From: Caenorhabditis remanei
Lineage: Eukaryota > Nematoda > Chromadorea > Rhabditida > Rhabditidae
NCBI RefSeq assembly: GCF_010183535.1
Contig: NC_071333.1
Span: 18,102,587-18,166,586, forward strand
Direction of reading: 5' to 3'
Length of the DNA: 64,000 bases
This document shows positions 13,656 to 25,744 of the stretch, piece after piece. The position numbers and the translations under genes were made by a program. The notes beneath the pieces were generated by a model. That model did not search any database and was not told the origin of the DNA. It worked only from the letters and a program-made list of their open reading frames with translations. Position 1 is the stretch's first letter. The number at the start of each line of letters is the position of its first letter.

Positions 13656-15968
13656 ATGAACCTCCGATTTCTGGTACCCTTCTTATTCATTGGTTTCACA
13701 TTTGCACAGGATGAAGTGTCTCAGGTTCGTCTCTACTCTCGACTGTTTCTGTACCCTTTCCCAACCTTTTATTATGTTAATTCCTCATAATTATCTTGTC
13801 ACTTTTTTCCAGTGCAATTACGTCGGACTTGTCAAATGCTTCATAAACATTTTGGACGAATGGGCTTGGACACTTTACGAACTCAAAGAAAACGTCGTCA
13901 CTATTACACCGGATCAATGTGAACACTTGAAAGAGTTGGACAAGTGTATTAAGGTTAGCTTGGAATAATCGGTGTGCCTTTGAACCGGGGAGGTCGTTAA
14001 AACGAGATTGAGAAGTTGAACGAGTTGGAGGGCAGGGATCAAGTGTAATTCTGTTCAACAAACATTTTTACAGCTATTTTTTGAGTTAAGAATGCTCAAC
14101 CGGAAATTAAGCATGTCTTGTTTTGTTTGTTCTCTCAGATTTTGGTTATCCCATTTCCGGAGCATATGGTTATGACAGACAAGTGAAGTGGTGGTGAACA
14201 ACAAAAGCCAGAGATTTAATCCCCCCACCACCACCACACCGACTATCAAATTACTGTACTAAGCCCCGTTGCTTTTACCCATGTGCATTATGTGCCCGGT
14301 GTTGTGAAACAAATAGATTAGATGGATGGCGATTTTAGATTTCTTTGTCGGTTTATGAATTGTTTCCGGTTGAGGTGTCATTGGCAAGAGTGTGTGAAAA
14401 AAAACATTAGTTATTCTCTTTCGTGGATGGCAGACCGGCATGCTAAATTAGCACAAATTTGAATAAAATATAACTGGCTCCACTTATTTACTATGGCATT
14501 TGTTATCTAAATTCAGTTTTTTTGTTTCAGGATGACCTTCCAGTTGCTCACATGTGCTCTCACAGTGAGATCGTCCAGGTGTCTAACACCGTATCCGACT
14601 TGCTTACCCATAGAAAGGATTCAGGATCCTTCTTGAGAGTGAGTTTTACTTCACATCCCGTCTCGAATAAAATCGAATAAAATGTACTTTTCCAGAGTTA
14701 CTACCTTCTCACCTACGCTTGTTCCACGGAAGGACAAGAAATTCTCAGCAAGCATCGTGAATGCTTGAAATCTGAGAAAATTGGAGAGATGACACTATCC
14801 GCTGGTACCTATCTTAGTGAGAAGTTCTTGGAGGACACCAAAGAGAAGGATGTTTGTGACAAAGTCAACGAGAAACTTCAACAATACATTGGAGCTCTTG
14901 GAGGACTCTGTAGCAAGAACGAAGCCGCTCAACTGATGTGCCAATCTTTGAAAAACATGTTCACGGTAAGTGCAGCTCCTGAAAAAAGGGAGAAAAAGGA
15001 GAAGAAGAGGAGTCCATCCGACAAACAAATGAGTTTTTTAGGGACTTCATGCCGACAAATTGGATACTTGCGTATTGGACTGCAAGATTCCAGCCGAAAC
15101 AAACGAGGAGAGCAAAGAAGAAGTTGTGAGTGAAAAGAAACAGTGAAACATATTGTGAAATACTGAAATACACACTTTATCCTTCTAACTTTCAAGTTCC
15201 AACGGTGTTTAATTAGGTTGAGAAGATATTATTACTTGGTGTCTCTCGATTTCCCATAATCTTTTCGCTCAAAACGCGATCGGCAAGCGTTGCCACTATA
15301 CAAGTGCTTAGCATTATCAAATTTCGCGGCTTCACTTCACTCTATATTTTATGCAAAGTAAAGAGAGAGAGGGGGGAAGAAGTTCCGATCATTTCCTGTG
15401 GATAAGAGAGGCAAGTAGAAGAAAAGTAGAGGATATTTGCAAAACATGTGCCTTGGCTATCCCATGTATGAATAATTTGAGATGAAATATAATCCGAAAT
15501 GAAGAGAAAACGATGCGTCGCACTTTTTTGACATTTAATATTTTTTGACATGATGATCTTTGACTCTTGATGAGTTTTCAATTTTATGCATTTCCTTTTT
15601 TTCCCCGACATGAGTATATTTTCATACTTTTTCCCTAGTAAGGTATAGACAAGGTTTGAAATATGAAATACATTCATTCTCAATTTCGTAGTTTTGACGT
15701 GTCGCAACAAAAGAATCCTCTCAAAAACTTCTCCTAATCGGAAAAAACCAAAAATCTAGTGTCTGTTTACGACATAACGTTTCAAACACCAAACGAGTGT
15801 TCCAGTTCAAAAAAAGTTACACAAATTTTCCAGCAGCTTACATCTGATGCTCAAGACGATGAGAACTCGGAGCAACAACAATCGGAACAGGATGCACTCC
15901 GACCGGCTGATTCTTCCAGCATAGCATTCTCCTTCTTTTCTATTGTATTTTATGTTCTTGTTAGATAA
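13656..15968 (+). CDS. DUF19 (T20D4.11-like) secreted protein, probable GPI anchor
   Basis: Six exons join in phase: 13656-13724, 13813-13953, 14531-14638, 14696-14965, 15042-15125 and 15834-15968, giving 268 aa. Residues 1-18 form a signal peptide (MNLRFLVPFLFIGFTFAQ). The mature part has many spaced cysteines (CNYVGLVKCF, QCEHLKELDKC, HMCSH, TYACST, HRECLK, KDVCDK, GLCSKNEAAQLMCQSL, TCVLDC), the pattern of the nematode DUF19/T20D4.11-like family of unknown function. A Gln/Glu/Asp-rich linker follows. The last residues (SSSIAFSFFSIVFYVLVR) are hydrophobic after small residues, as expected for a GPI-attachment signal. The family is secreted and nematode-specific; no biochemical role is known to me. 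Confidence 0.82.
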
Positions 15969-17989
15969 TTTTTTCGTCTCGTATTTAACTGAAAGTAATA
16001 AGTTTTATAACGTTCGATGAGCTTGCTGATCACTTTTCCATAACCATTCACTTTTTTCTAACAAAAGGTTTTGAAGTTTTTTTTAAAGAACTAACGTTAA
16101 CAAGATGTCATCTCCCGATTTATTCTAATATCTTTACAAAAAATTATAAAATTAAAATGTATAGGCCTAATAACATTAGAGTGTAATATAAGTATTGTGA
16201 ACGATTTAGGATCATCAATTGTACGCATTTGTGGTGAATTTTTTCTCAAATTCCAATTCAGTCCCGATTTTTTTCTCCCATATGAGCTTCGCTTTTTTCT
16301 TCTTTATTTTTTTTTGAAATGTTTCTATTAACTTTTTCTCAATTTCGGCATCTGGTAAAACTGTAATATTAAGAACCCCTTGCCCTTAATTCATTCTATT
16401 ATAATCTTCAAATACCGCTCATCTTTCATGAACACTGTCAATTAACAAAAATTTAGGATTTCATCAGGATGAATTCAAGCATATAGGTTTCTTTTCTGAA
16501 ATAAGTTAATGAAATGATTTAGTGAACAATAATCGCATGTAGTGTGTTAAAATGTTATAAATATATTGAAAAATTATATATTGTCTTATTATTATTCTTG
16601 GTAATAAAGCATTTTTATGAAAAGTTTTGTTTTAATACGATATTACAGAGAGATATCAAGTATGATTAAATGAAAATATAAATGAGTAGTGATATTTCAG
16701 GTATCTGGGAACAAATCATGAGAGAATGAAAGTTATAAAAACAACAATAAAAAGTACAACATAATATTATTGTCTGTCTGGGATACCGTAGTCAATGTAT
16801 GGGTGGCCAAAAAAATCTGTTCAGATAAAAGCGGTTTTAATATCAATTTTAAGCAATTCAGAACAATACAGATATCCAATTTGTTCCTTTTTTCAGATTT
16901 TTCAACGTTTCAAAGTGCCATACTCCGTCAAACAGTTTTCTGATCTCTTATCATGTTAGTCCGGTGATTCACCTAGTACTGGTTAAAAAGGACAATTTTT
17001 ACGGAAGTATATAAAAACCACATGACACTGACTCATAAGAAGCATGAACCTTCAGAATGGAACTAATTACTGTTGTATGTATATTTTTTCGGATAAAACA
17101 CGTTTTTGTTGTTTTTTCTTATTGTGTTCAGAACTTTTTGTAAGAAAAAAAGAATCCGCTTCCGCCAACCTACAATTTGTTTAATTTTTCTTTATTAATA
17201 GATTACCCTTCGTAGTCACAAAACGTTCATATACACTTCCATAAACTTCATTTTTTCAAAAAAACACCGCGTGCTTCACAAGAATATAATTGAGGATATC
17301 CGCTTCTCGCTCACCCAAATATGGCAGTTTCCGTATTATTCTTGCACCTCTGCAAAAAACACCTTTTTCCGGAGTCAGTTTGACTTTCGGTAGTACTTTC
17401 GGTAGTAGGTTCTGCTCAAAAAAAAAAGATTTTTGATTCCGCCTCACCTTGTTGAAAGCTTAAGAGTCAACCATTTGGCCCATCAAATAAAATCTAATTT
17501 CCAGATATCCCGACACCTGCGTGAGAGTTCGTTTCTGTCCTAGTCAGCTGTGCGATCCAAAGAACAGAAATCGTTGAAGTAAGATAGATTTATCTGGTTA
17601 ACATGCTCCCGCTTTCCAGTCTACCACCTTCAACACTTTCTTTCTAGAACTTGTCTCCTATCACCTGGTTATCTGGTTATCAAATCATCTTCTCCATGAG
17701 ATACAGCATTCTTCGATACTCTCTTATTTCCTAATAATCTTCTCTTTTTTTCTACACCAAGAGATTTATTCTGCATAATGAGAGGAGAGAAACCAATATC
17801 TTCGAAATCCTTCGTGTTGGATGCGTCGAGTCGACAAGAGTTAATCCTTCTTCCTACATGCTAATAAACTAATCTCTGCAAAAAAGAAAAAAGAATCCAG
17901 ATAGAGGATCGATTATTCCTTTCGTGCGAGTGTCCTGTCCTGTGAGGAGGTGCGAGCAGAACACTTTCATTCTTTTATTCTTATTCGCT
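15969..17989. other. Spacer upstream of the receptor gene
   Basis: AT-rich, about 2 kb. A TATA-like box (tatataaaaacc, near 17008) is followed by a 46-codon open frame from 17044 (MNLQNGTNYCC...). I cannot support this as a gene. No other exons seen. Confidence 0.45.
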
Positions 17990-19978
17990 ATGAAGCACTG
18001 CACACAAATTTGGCCTGCTGGTGAAGATGCAGTGGGTACTATTATTCAAACTTTATATTTCTGTATTATATTCATTGGATTAGGCCTAAACATCTATGTT
18101 GTGAGCCGTATGAAAAAATTCTACAGGTCAGATAAAGATCAGGTAATTAACTTTCTTTTTGTTTCAGTTTTGACTAATAAGATTTTTGTTTCAGTTTTTA
18201 AATGGAACGGGTCTATATTTATTGTCAATGGCACTTTGTGATGCCGTTAATCTTGTTTTATCCGGTGTTGAAATGCTCACTTATCTTCTACCGGTAGCAG
18301 CCAATGAGGAAACTGCACATATACTGTGCAAGGTAGGTATGATATCATATAAAGCAAAGTAACCTCTGGTTTCCATAAAGTAGATCACGCATGTGAATAT
18401 AAATATCTTATAAATGTTTCGATTCCGGTGGGATAACTTGATACGTCCGCATGAAGTTTGATGTTTCGTCTTTCCTTAACCAAAAATAGATATTTATATT
18501 ATACAACATACGTATTTCCATACCACTCTTATTTTCCTAATAAGGGATGACCTGACTTAAGACGTTCAACTGAACTCCTCAATCCTAAATCCCATCCCCA
18601 ATCTCTTGTTCCCAGACTCGTTACTATTGCTCACTACCAAATTAATGTTCAGTAATCTCCAATGGCTTCTGTTCCAATTTTTTGAGGAACTCATAATCTA
18701 GAGAAAAAATACACATCATAGGATTATTAGTTCTCAACTCTAGTTGAATCATAAAGGATACACACAAGTTCATGGTGATGAGTCTGTTTCCGGTTGAAAA
18801 AAACATTTTACGGTGATGATTCACGTATGATGTGATGTTCAATACGATATTCAAACATTTCAGATTGTGGAATTCACTCTCCGATGTTGCTACACCTACA
18901 GTATGTACTGCTGGCTGTTCATGTCGGGATTACGGTACCTGGCCGTTTTTCAAGCTATGCATTATACAACAGTGTGGAGGAGTCCCTGGCACATGGTTGT
19001 CCCATGTTTCATTGTTGCGATTATCACAAATATGTACCTCTTGGTAGCAGTAAAGCAGGAGAACTATCAATGCACTCTGGCTATTGATGTAAGTCAGAAA
19101 AGCTTGATAATTGACTAAAAATATAAAAATTTTTAGGATTATTCTACTTTGTACAGTAGTGTGGATGTTTTCATATCAACTTTGGTACCAGTCTCATTCG
19201 TTCTTGCGTTGGACCTTTTGGTACTGTGCTTCCGTCCAACAAGACAACAATCGGACCCATTACTTCAAGTGGTGTTCCATAAATTAGATGAAGATACAGA
19301 AAAGGTTTTTTTTGTTGACTTTATTTTTAAAAACTCGAAAATTTTCAGAGAAGACAACAGACAACACGCAAATTTATGTTGGTAACATTTCTCGCGATCG
19401 GCATGTCGGCACCAGATGGAATTCTCCGAGCCATTCGTCTCTACTTGGATGGAAATGTCGTGTTCACCTTATTTCAAATCTTCAAGGGATTATATTTGGC
19501 AAGAGTGAGTCTTTTTTTTTTTCTTGGTTGCATACATAATTAGGGCTTATTAGGGCTTACGATGAAAGGCTTCTTTTAGTTTTTCCTGAAATAGATTAGC
19601 GACGCGACGTAGAGAGCAAGAGAGTGAGAAAGAGAAAGAAATGGAAAGGCTAAACAAAAAAAACTGTTGAGCAGGACGGTCTATATCAAATTTGAAATAA
19701 AATAATTCCAGTTCACATTCAACGCATTCTACTTGACACTCTTCGTTTTCGACCGTAACCTCCTGTCCAAAGTCTCTTCCTCCCGCCACTTGTCAGTTTC
19801 CATGCGTCGCCTTGAAGAGGAGCCAGCAATCGTGCCACGTGAACGGAGTCGAACACTATCCTGCCAAAGACCACCACTTATTGTAACCAGTCTAACGAGA
19901 AACGCGTCATGTATAATTTATAAAGACGAGAAGGAAGAGCGAGACAATAACGAGACGTCGTCAACTCTGTGGGTGTGA
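17990..19978 (+). CDS. Orphan class-A (rhodopsin-like) seven-helix receptor
   Basis: Six exons join without phase conflict: 17990-18142, 18195-18332, 18864-19088, 19137-19304, 19349-19504 and 19712-19978, giving 368 aa. Seven hydrophobic segments are visible. Helix 1 has GLGLN, helix 2 LSMALCDAVN with the class-A Asp, and helix 3 ends in SGLRYLAVF where many receptors have DRY. Helix 4 is VVPCFIVAIITNMYLLV, helix 5 TLVPVSFVLALDLLVL, helix 6 KFMLVTFLAIGMSAP, and helix 7 ends in NAFYLTLFVFDRN, standing in for NPxxY. Cys residues before helix 3 (HILCK) and in loop 2 (YQCTL) could form the usual disulfide. The C-tail is basic then acidic. It resembles nematode neuropeptide-type orphan receptors; ligand unknown. 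Exon 5 and its 3' flank reappear as decayed copies downstream (23.8, 28.0 and 28.2 kb). Confidence 0.8.
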
Positions 19979-20117
19979 ATTTCTTATTTTGTTTGTTTTT
20001 CCCTTTTTTCCCTTTTTTCCACCTTCTCTTTTATTTCTTTATTCTCATTTTTGGCGAGGTTTTTTTTTTCACATTCGAGTTGTTTATATTGTATTATGTT
20101 ACAAGTAATTCACGATT

Positions 20118-20690
20118 TCTCATTAGACGGGGAATCGGCGCTGAACGATATTCATTGGATGTTGAATTTCCGGGGATTTTGATATTTCCGTCAGGTTATA
20201 AAAAAATAAAAACAAAGAACATATTTTCAAAACTGTGACGCTCTCTTTATCCACCTGACATGAATCATTCTGTTCTCGGAATTTAGAACTCCTTTTGTTC
20301 ATGCTCAAACTTTCTGTCTGGCTCTTGAAGTCAGAGATTTAATACATGTCTGATATGTGCATCCGTGTGATGTTGTTTATGGTGAACTTGTGTGACGTTC
20401 ATCTGTTTTGGACGGCACAAAACATTTTTAAATTTTTCATGTCTTTCATATTGAATGAATCATTTTAACACAACAATTGATATGATTAAAACGTTTTCAA
20501 AACATCAAAACACTATTTTCATTTATATCTCAAAAATTTATTGCAATTAGACTCAAGTTTTTTGTATATGACTCACGGAATGTGTTGTTCCTGGGGATTT
20601 TCATTTTATCTTACTGGAAATTGTTATATTGCAAAATTGCACTGGTTTGTCCTATTCAAAAAGGGAAAAACTACAAAACAACCAATGTTA
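20118..20690 (+). repeat. 3' flank of receptor gene, unit 1 of tandem repeat
   Basis: Non-coding sequence starting ttctcattagacggggaatc. It recurs nearly base for base at about 28770-29320 (unit 3) and in part at about 24985-25065 (unit 2). Landmarks shared by all three include caagttttttgtatatgact, at 20552, 25016 and 29174. Spacing between landmarks is about 4.46 and 4.16 kb. Confidence 0.75.
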
Positions 20691-20829
20691 GTTCAATTCG
20701 ACATTTCCATGCTCAATTGTATAGATCTGGAAAAATATGTATGAACAACATACCTTTACGGTTTTATTATTCAATTCACACAAGAATCCGAAGGATGTGA
20801 TTTCGGTGCTCATTGTTTGAAATAGGAAA
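20690..20829 (-). pseudogene. Relic of exons 1-2 of the 453-aa family
   Basis: On the minus strand from about 20820 the sequence reads MSTEITSFGFLCELNNKTVK, closely matching the first exon of the intact copies (MTTELQTFGFLVELNDETVK). A piece of exon 2 follows (IYTIEHGNVEL). The intron between them has shrunk to about 27 bases, too short to splice, and the frame stops straight after. The piece is fused to sequence that also abuts the diverged exon at 25040. This is a truncated gene copy. Confidence 0.7.
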
Positions 20830-21417
20830 GTTTCAATTTAATTCGAGGATAGTAGTTTCATGGATACGGAACAATGCACTGAGATTTTTGGAAACTACAC
20901 GCAAATGGCAAGTTCAGTTATTCTAGTAATGAATAACTTATGAATAAAATTATCAGCGGCTAAATATGATTTTTAGATAAAAAAACACATAAGAATCTAG
21001 AACGTTCTACATTTTGGATGCCGAAAAATCGCGTTTGGACCACGGAGGTACAGAGTGTGGTCTCACTTTTATAAAAGGGCACCAGTTAAGGTGAAAAGAC
21101 GCGGAGAGTCACCGAGTATTTTTAAACTGAGAACCAACACGTTTCAGAGGTAAAAACAATTCATATTTCATGAAGAAAACATCAACATTCGAAAAATCAA
21201 ATATCAAACAAGAATTAATGAGAACGAGTGAAAAAATTTAAAGCAAAACCACAAAAAATAACTTATCTTATCATGGCAAATACATTTGAAGAAAAAAACA
21301 ATACAATACTGCTACTGAGTGGGTAATTGAGATGAAGAGAATGAGGCTTGGGTAGAGTTGAAATATCATGGATGGAAAGAAGGAAAAAGTAGAAATTGAG
21401 AATCGTTGATAAAATTC

Positions 21418-23299
21418 TTATTCTTGATCTTGATAAATAATTCTTCCTCCAACAAGATAGCAAATTGTGTCTACTTTCTTGGCAAGAAAGATTCCATGCT
21501 TTGGATAGTTCTCGAAGTTTTTCATGAAGTTCCTGTGAACCACAGCGGTAACAGAGACGACGATTGCTTCTTTTTCCAGCTTCTCGGCCTCCTGAGGTTC
21601 CAGCTTTTGACGGTGACTCTCTATGTGCTGAAATGTTTGTTTTTGAGATCGGTTTTCTGACGGGAACTATAACTAAATAATTTCTATCTAGTGATCTTTT
21701 TTGATTACGTACCTTAATGATAGTCTCTGAGATCTGTGGATACACTTCGACTCTTCCCAAATCAGTATCCCAGAAATGGGAGTCTGTGCTGAGCCCCTCA
21801 CGTCTGAGATTCCAATCCTTGAGCAGACTGCTCTCTTCCGATTCAAACATGTTTGCGTTAAAGAGGAAGCTCGCTTCGATCTGAAAAAGAAGAACTGTCC
21901 GGATGATGGTTCATGTTATTTGCTTACCTCTACTTCTCCACCAACGACACAAGTCGCTTTGTGAACATTGTTCACCTCTTTCACATTTCTAGCCGATCCT
22001 CTGATCAGCGCACGAACTTTTTTTTCATCAGCGCCGGTGCTCTTATCTTCGCTCTTTTCTTTACGCTTTGCCATCCTTGCGTTCTTGTCTGCATCCGCCA
22101 TGTAGAAAGAGTACCACTTTCCAGTCTGAAAGTATTGCATTTTTAGTATTTCATGAAACATTTCTCCATGAGACTAACGCGTTTGTCGACTTCCATCATG
22201 TCACTCTTCACATTATACTCAGCTGGCTTTGATGTTGTTAGTCCCGTAGGCTTTAAGTTTGTGATGACCCAACGGACGAGTCCTAAGGTAGGAGTGAACA
22301 GATAGGAGCACGTCGGTCTAACTCCTTGGCTCGGTTTAACATCCTTAGGACACGCAGGATTCAAAGCTTCCGCTTTGATGCAGACTCCCACATGGATGTC
22401 CGTTAGATTGATTTTTCTGAACTGGTCGACACACTAAAATATAAGAATTGGTAACACTCCGGAGAATAGTTCAACTTACGAGTGAATTCGGCTTTGGCAT
22501 TAGAGCCTCCGGCAATTTTCTTGCCATTTGCTCAAGGGTCCACGGCTGAAAGTTAAGAAAATTTATGTTTGGAAGGAGATTTTAATTTGATGATTTCTTA
22601 CTGGAAGCCGACAGTATGAAGAGCCTTCGAATGGTGCCTCTACGATGAGTTGAACGATTTTGAAGTTGCCGTTTTTCCATGGAGCATACTTGACAACAAT
22701 CTGAACAGTCATTTATATGAACCAATGTGCTGAACTATATTATTTTCCTATTACCTCCTTGTTTAAAAAAAAGGGTTTCTGACTTTTTGATACTCTTTTG
22801 ATTTCAAAACCAACCTCAACAACATCATCTCCTCTAATTTTATCTTTGAAGAGATTGTCTCCATCGTCAAGAAATTTCAAGAATGGATTCCAGACAGCAT
22901 ACTTATACTTTTGAGAGATATCCTTATCGAGAAAGAAACTGTTGGGTCCAATCGCCAATATTTGAGCGAATACTTCACCATTCTCCACCCACAGTTCACA
23001 TCTTTTGTTTTCGTATATGGTCCGTGGCTCAAGCTCCTGAGAATGTAAGTTTCATCTCTGATTGCTCCAAAGAATGTACGTTCGATTGAACCATAATAGA
23101 AACTTACGTTTTCCCAAATATCGTACCAGACGCCGAGTTCTAAATCTCCAGTATTTTTCATTTCGATGATTCCACGCTCAATTGTATAAATCTGAAAATT
23201 ATCTACTAATGATTTAAATTGTATGTATTGACAACATACCTTTACGGTTTCATCGTTTAATTCAACCAAGAATCCGAAGGTTTGGAGTTCGGTGGTCAT
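21418..23299 (-). CDS. Unrecognised nematode-type protein, 453 aa (copy A)
   Basis: Nine exons join perfectly in phase: 23240-23299, 23108-23191, 22815-23036, 22602-22700, 22480-22545, 22179-22433, 21928-22125, 21713-21880 and 21418-21627 (TAA). All introns end in AG and most are short. The start (MTTELQTFGF) follows a TTTCAG acceptor by three bases, suggesting trans-splicing. There is no signal peptide or membrane segment, so a cytosolic or nuclear protein is likely. Visible traits: LGVWYDIWE near residue 40, a hydrophobic/aromatic middle (FAQILAIGPNSFFLDKDI), Cys-containing CSYLFTPTLGLVRWV near 200, a Lys/Glu-rich stretch near 260, HFWDTDLGRVEVY near 350 and a charged C-terminal helix (KLEPQEAEKLEKEA). 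I do not recognise the family. The second copy at 25745-27603 keeps exon lengths and frames, which argues for selection on protein coding. Confidence 0.85.
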
Positions 23300-23650
23300 C
23301 GGCTGAAATACGCATAATTTTGATACAGGAAAACTGTATTGAATGCGATTTACGCGGGAATGGGTGAAAAGGATAACCCGCAGTTTGGAAACTTTGAAAA
23401 AAGAAAGAAAAAAAGAATTCTCTTTTAGAAACAATTTAGATTGATCGGTAAGAAATTTGATAACAATTCATGACATAAGGACAGAGGAATTTCTGATTAC
23501 TTCTCTCTTTCAAACTTTGAGTTAGAAAAAAGAAAGAAAAGAAGAAAAACAGGGAGATTTACGCTGTTAGGAGTTCAGACACATCTAGATAAGATAAATG
23601 ACATTTTGATGGCAACAGAAATAAACGAGAGAAAGAAAGGTTTAGTCGGG
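23300..23650. repeat. Duplicated upstream region of copy A
   Basis: Shares long blocks with 27604-27955 upstream of copy B, for example aaactgtattgaa, agaaacaatttaga and ggagttcagacacatctaga. The duplication therefore includes the putative promoter of the 453-aa family. It precedes a purine-rich stretch. Confidence 0.65.
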
Positions 23651-23817
23651 AGGATAGGGAGGCAGGAAGAGAGAGCAAGCGGGACGGAGAGAGAGAAAAT
23701 AATATTTGAATTCTGGTAGCGTTCCGATGCATGCAGGTTACCCCTTTACTGAAATGCAGGTCAACTGCGTCGATGTGAGAAACATGTTGTAGTTGGACTC
23801 TAAATGGTTGAAAATAT

Positions 23818-23960
23818 TTAGAGAAGACAACAAACAACACGCAAATTCATATTGATAACGTGTCTCGCTATCGGCATGTCGGCACCACCCGAGGGAATTT
23901 TCCGAGCCATTTGTGTCTATTTGAAATGCCGTGTTCACCTTATTTCGAATCTTGACATGA
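23818..23960 (+). pseudogene. Relic of receptor exon 5 (unit 2)
   Basis: Matches 19347-19490 of the receptor gene from the AG of the acceptor through the helix-6 code (residues around LAIGMSAP) into helix 7. Small indels break the frame (gcaccacccgaggg against gcaccagatgg), and the match ends before the donor site. No other receptor exons are nearby, so this is a duplicated fragment. Confidence 0.75.
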
Positions 23961-24440
23961 ATCCCACTGAAAATACGGTCAGAAAACTATCAAATGCAAA
24001 AAACAAGATGACGCAATCTATCACACATCCCAAAAAAAGTAACGAGAAATCGGTAGGAAATTCGCACACTGTTGAAAAACGGCCTAAAATTGCCGAGTCT
24101 CAATAAAGCGCGCTTGCTATATTTTTCAAACGAGGGCGCCAAAGACGCGCAAAAGTCAAAAAAATCTTTGAAAACCCCGAATTTGACACTTGCGAAGTAA
24201 AACACTAATTTTTCAAGGAAAAACACGTTAAAGTCGTTCAAAAAATCGAAGAAATTGATTTTGGACAAACTTTGAGCAAAACCGACTGATTCGCTGGAGT
24301 CGACGGAGAAATCGATATTCACCGATATCTCCTCCGCACACCATAAAACCACGTCAGATGCACTAAATGTGGAGGAAGAGGAGAGTAGCACCGAGGGACA
24401 ACCGCCAAAAACTCGACAACAGATTCTCCGAGTATAAACA
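23955..24440 (+). other. Possible decayed coding sequence
   Basis: A Lys/Glu-rich open stretch (MNPTENTVRKLSNAKNK... to about 24106) is followed in nearly the same register by further polar stretches broken by stop codons (KIFENPEFDTCEVKH; KVVQKIEEIDFGQTLSKTD). The minus-strand frame through this region is long, but its composition is the mirror image. It could be an eroded gene or retrocopy of unknown type; it is not found in the other two repeat units. Confidence 0.3.
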
Positions 24441-25039
24441 AGAGAGTCATTCAACGAATGATTTATTGGGATTTTGGCCAAGCTTGGGTGTCGGTCGAGT
24501 ACGGTCACAGTCGTTTCCCGCGTGTCATGACGGGACCAACCAATGTTGGAAATGATGTGCACCTTTGAACTGTAGCGGGGACGCAGACAGACATCCTTGG
24601 CGGCGATTTGAATTGTAATTTTTTTCTTCCGCTTACAATGGAAGAAAAGATACCGAAAGAGAAGAGGTTAATTAAAAAAAGCGAAGAACGCAATTATGAT
24701 TGAGTGAATTATAGTAATTTACTCAATACAAAATGTAAATTGCTTTGGAGTGGGACAGATGCCTGATGGGGAACAGGTAACTGTCAACACTCTCGATTCT
24801 GTTGCGAATTCGATTGATTGTGAGGTCAAGTTCACTTATTGTGCCATTGTGTAATGTTCGTGCAAGTTATAGTGCCCGACCGGAGGGTACTGAAAATTAC
24901 TATGAACCGATCATCAGCAGATCTGGAGGAAAATTAAAGCGATCCGTAGTGATCTATTCCCACGAGCCCAAATGGTTTTTCATTAGACGATGGAATCGGA
25001 GATAACCAATATTCACAAGTTTTTTGTATATGACTTACG

Positions 25040-25376
25040 GAATGTGTTTTTCATGGGCAGAAAAATCTGTGGCACTGTAAGAGAAAACATATTTTTCCTG
25101 GCGACTCCCTTGACATCCATCGAGTGAGTCTAACAACCAGATTGAAAAAGTACGAACAATATTTAGTGGATCCTCTTCTTGACGGAAAATCACGTTTCCG
25201 TATGATGCTTTGATGTAAAGTTCCACCGAGACATCATTTGATGATGGTATTCTACCTTTCATGACACACTGAAAACATTCGGGCTTTTGAATGTTTCACA
25301 ACCTTTTCTTTCACCGGTTTATCGTTTTAGGTAAGCAGATTATTTTATGGTTGCCCATGAATTCTACGGTCCATGT
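25040..25376 (-). pseudogene. Diverged partial copy of the 453-aa family (exons 5-6)
   Basis: Minus strand. An exon-5-like piece ending at 25376 reads TWTVEFMGNHKII, where copy A has PWTLEQMARKLPE. An exon-6-like piece at 25040-25268 starts CVMKGRIPSSNDVSVELYIK, where copy A has CVDQFRKINLTDIHVGVCIK. The intron upstream of exon 5 is also recognisable (aaaatttatgttt). Acceptor and donor signs remain, and the exon-6 frame is open to a GTAAGT donor. Neighbouring exons are missing, so this is a fragment of an older, more diverged paralogue. Confidence 0.6.
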
Positions 25377-25744
25377 CTGAAAATTGAGAAAATTTATGTT
25401 TGAAAGGAGTTTTGTATTTTTAGACTCTCTCATATTTTATTGATATCAACATTGAAAAACCAACATAATTCAGAAGCAAAAATAATTTCTATTTCAGGAA
25501 GAAAACATAAATATCAATAGATAATATTAAACAAGAATCAATGAGAACGTGAGAAAAAATTTAGAGAAAAACCACATCAAAAAACTCATGTTATCATCGG
25601 AAATACATTCAAAGAAAGAAACAATATAATACTGCCTTTCAGCCGACAATCGAGATAAAAAGAATGAGTCTTTGATAGTGTTAAAATATCATGGATGAAA
25701 AACTGTGAGAGAGAAAAAAAGGAAATCGAGAATCACTGAAATTC

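Noticed and set aside
23990..24562. 190-aa minus-strand frame
   Set aside because: Phe/Ser-rich mirror of a Lys/Glu-rich plus-strand stretch; no recognisable protein pattern. Kept only as a weak finding on the region.
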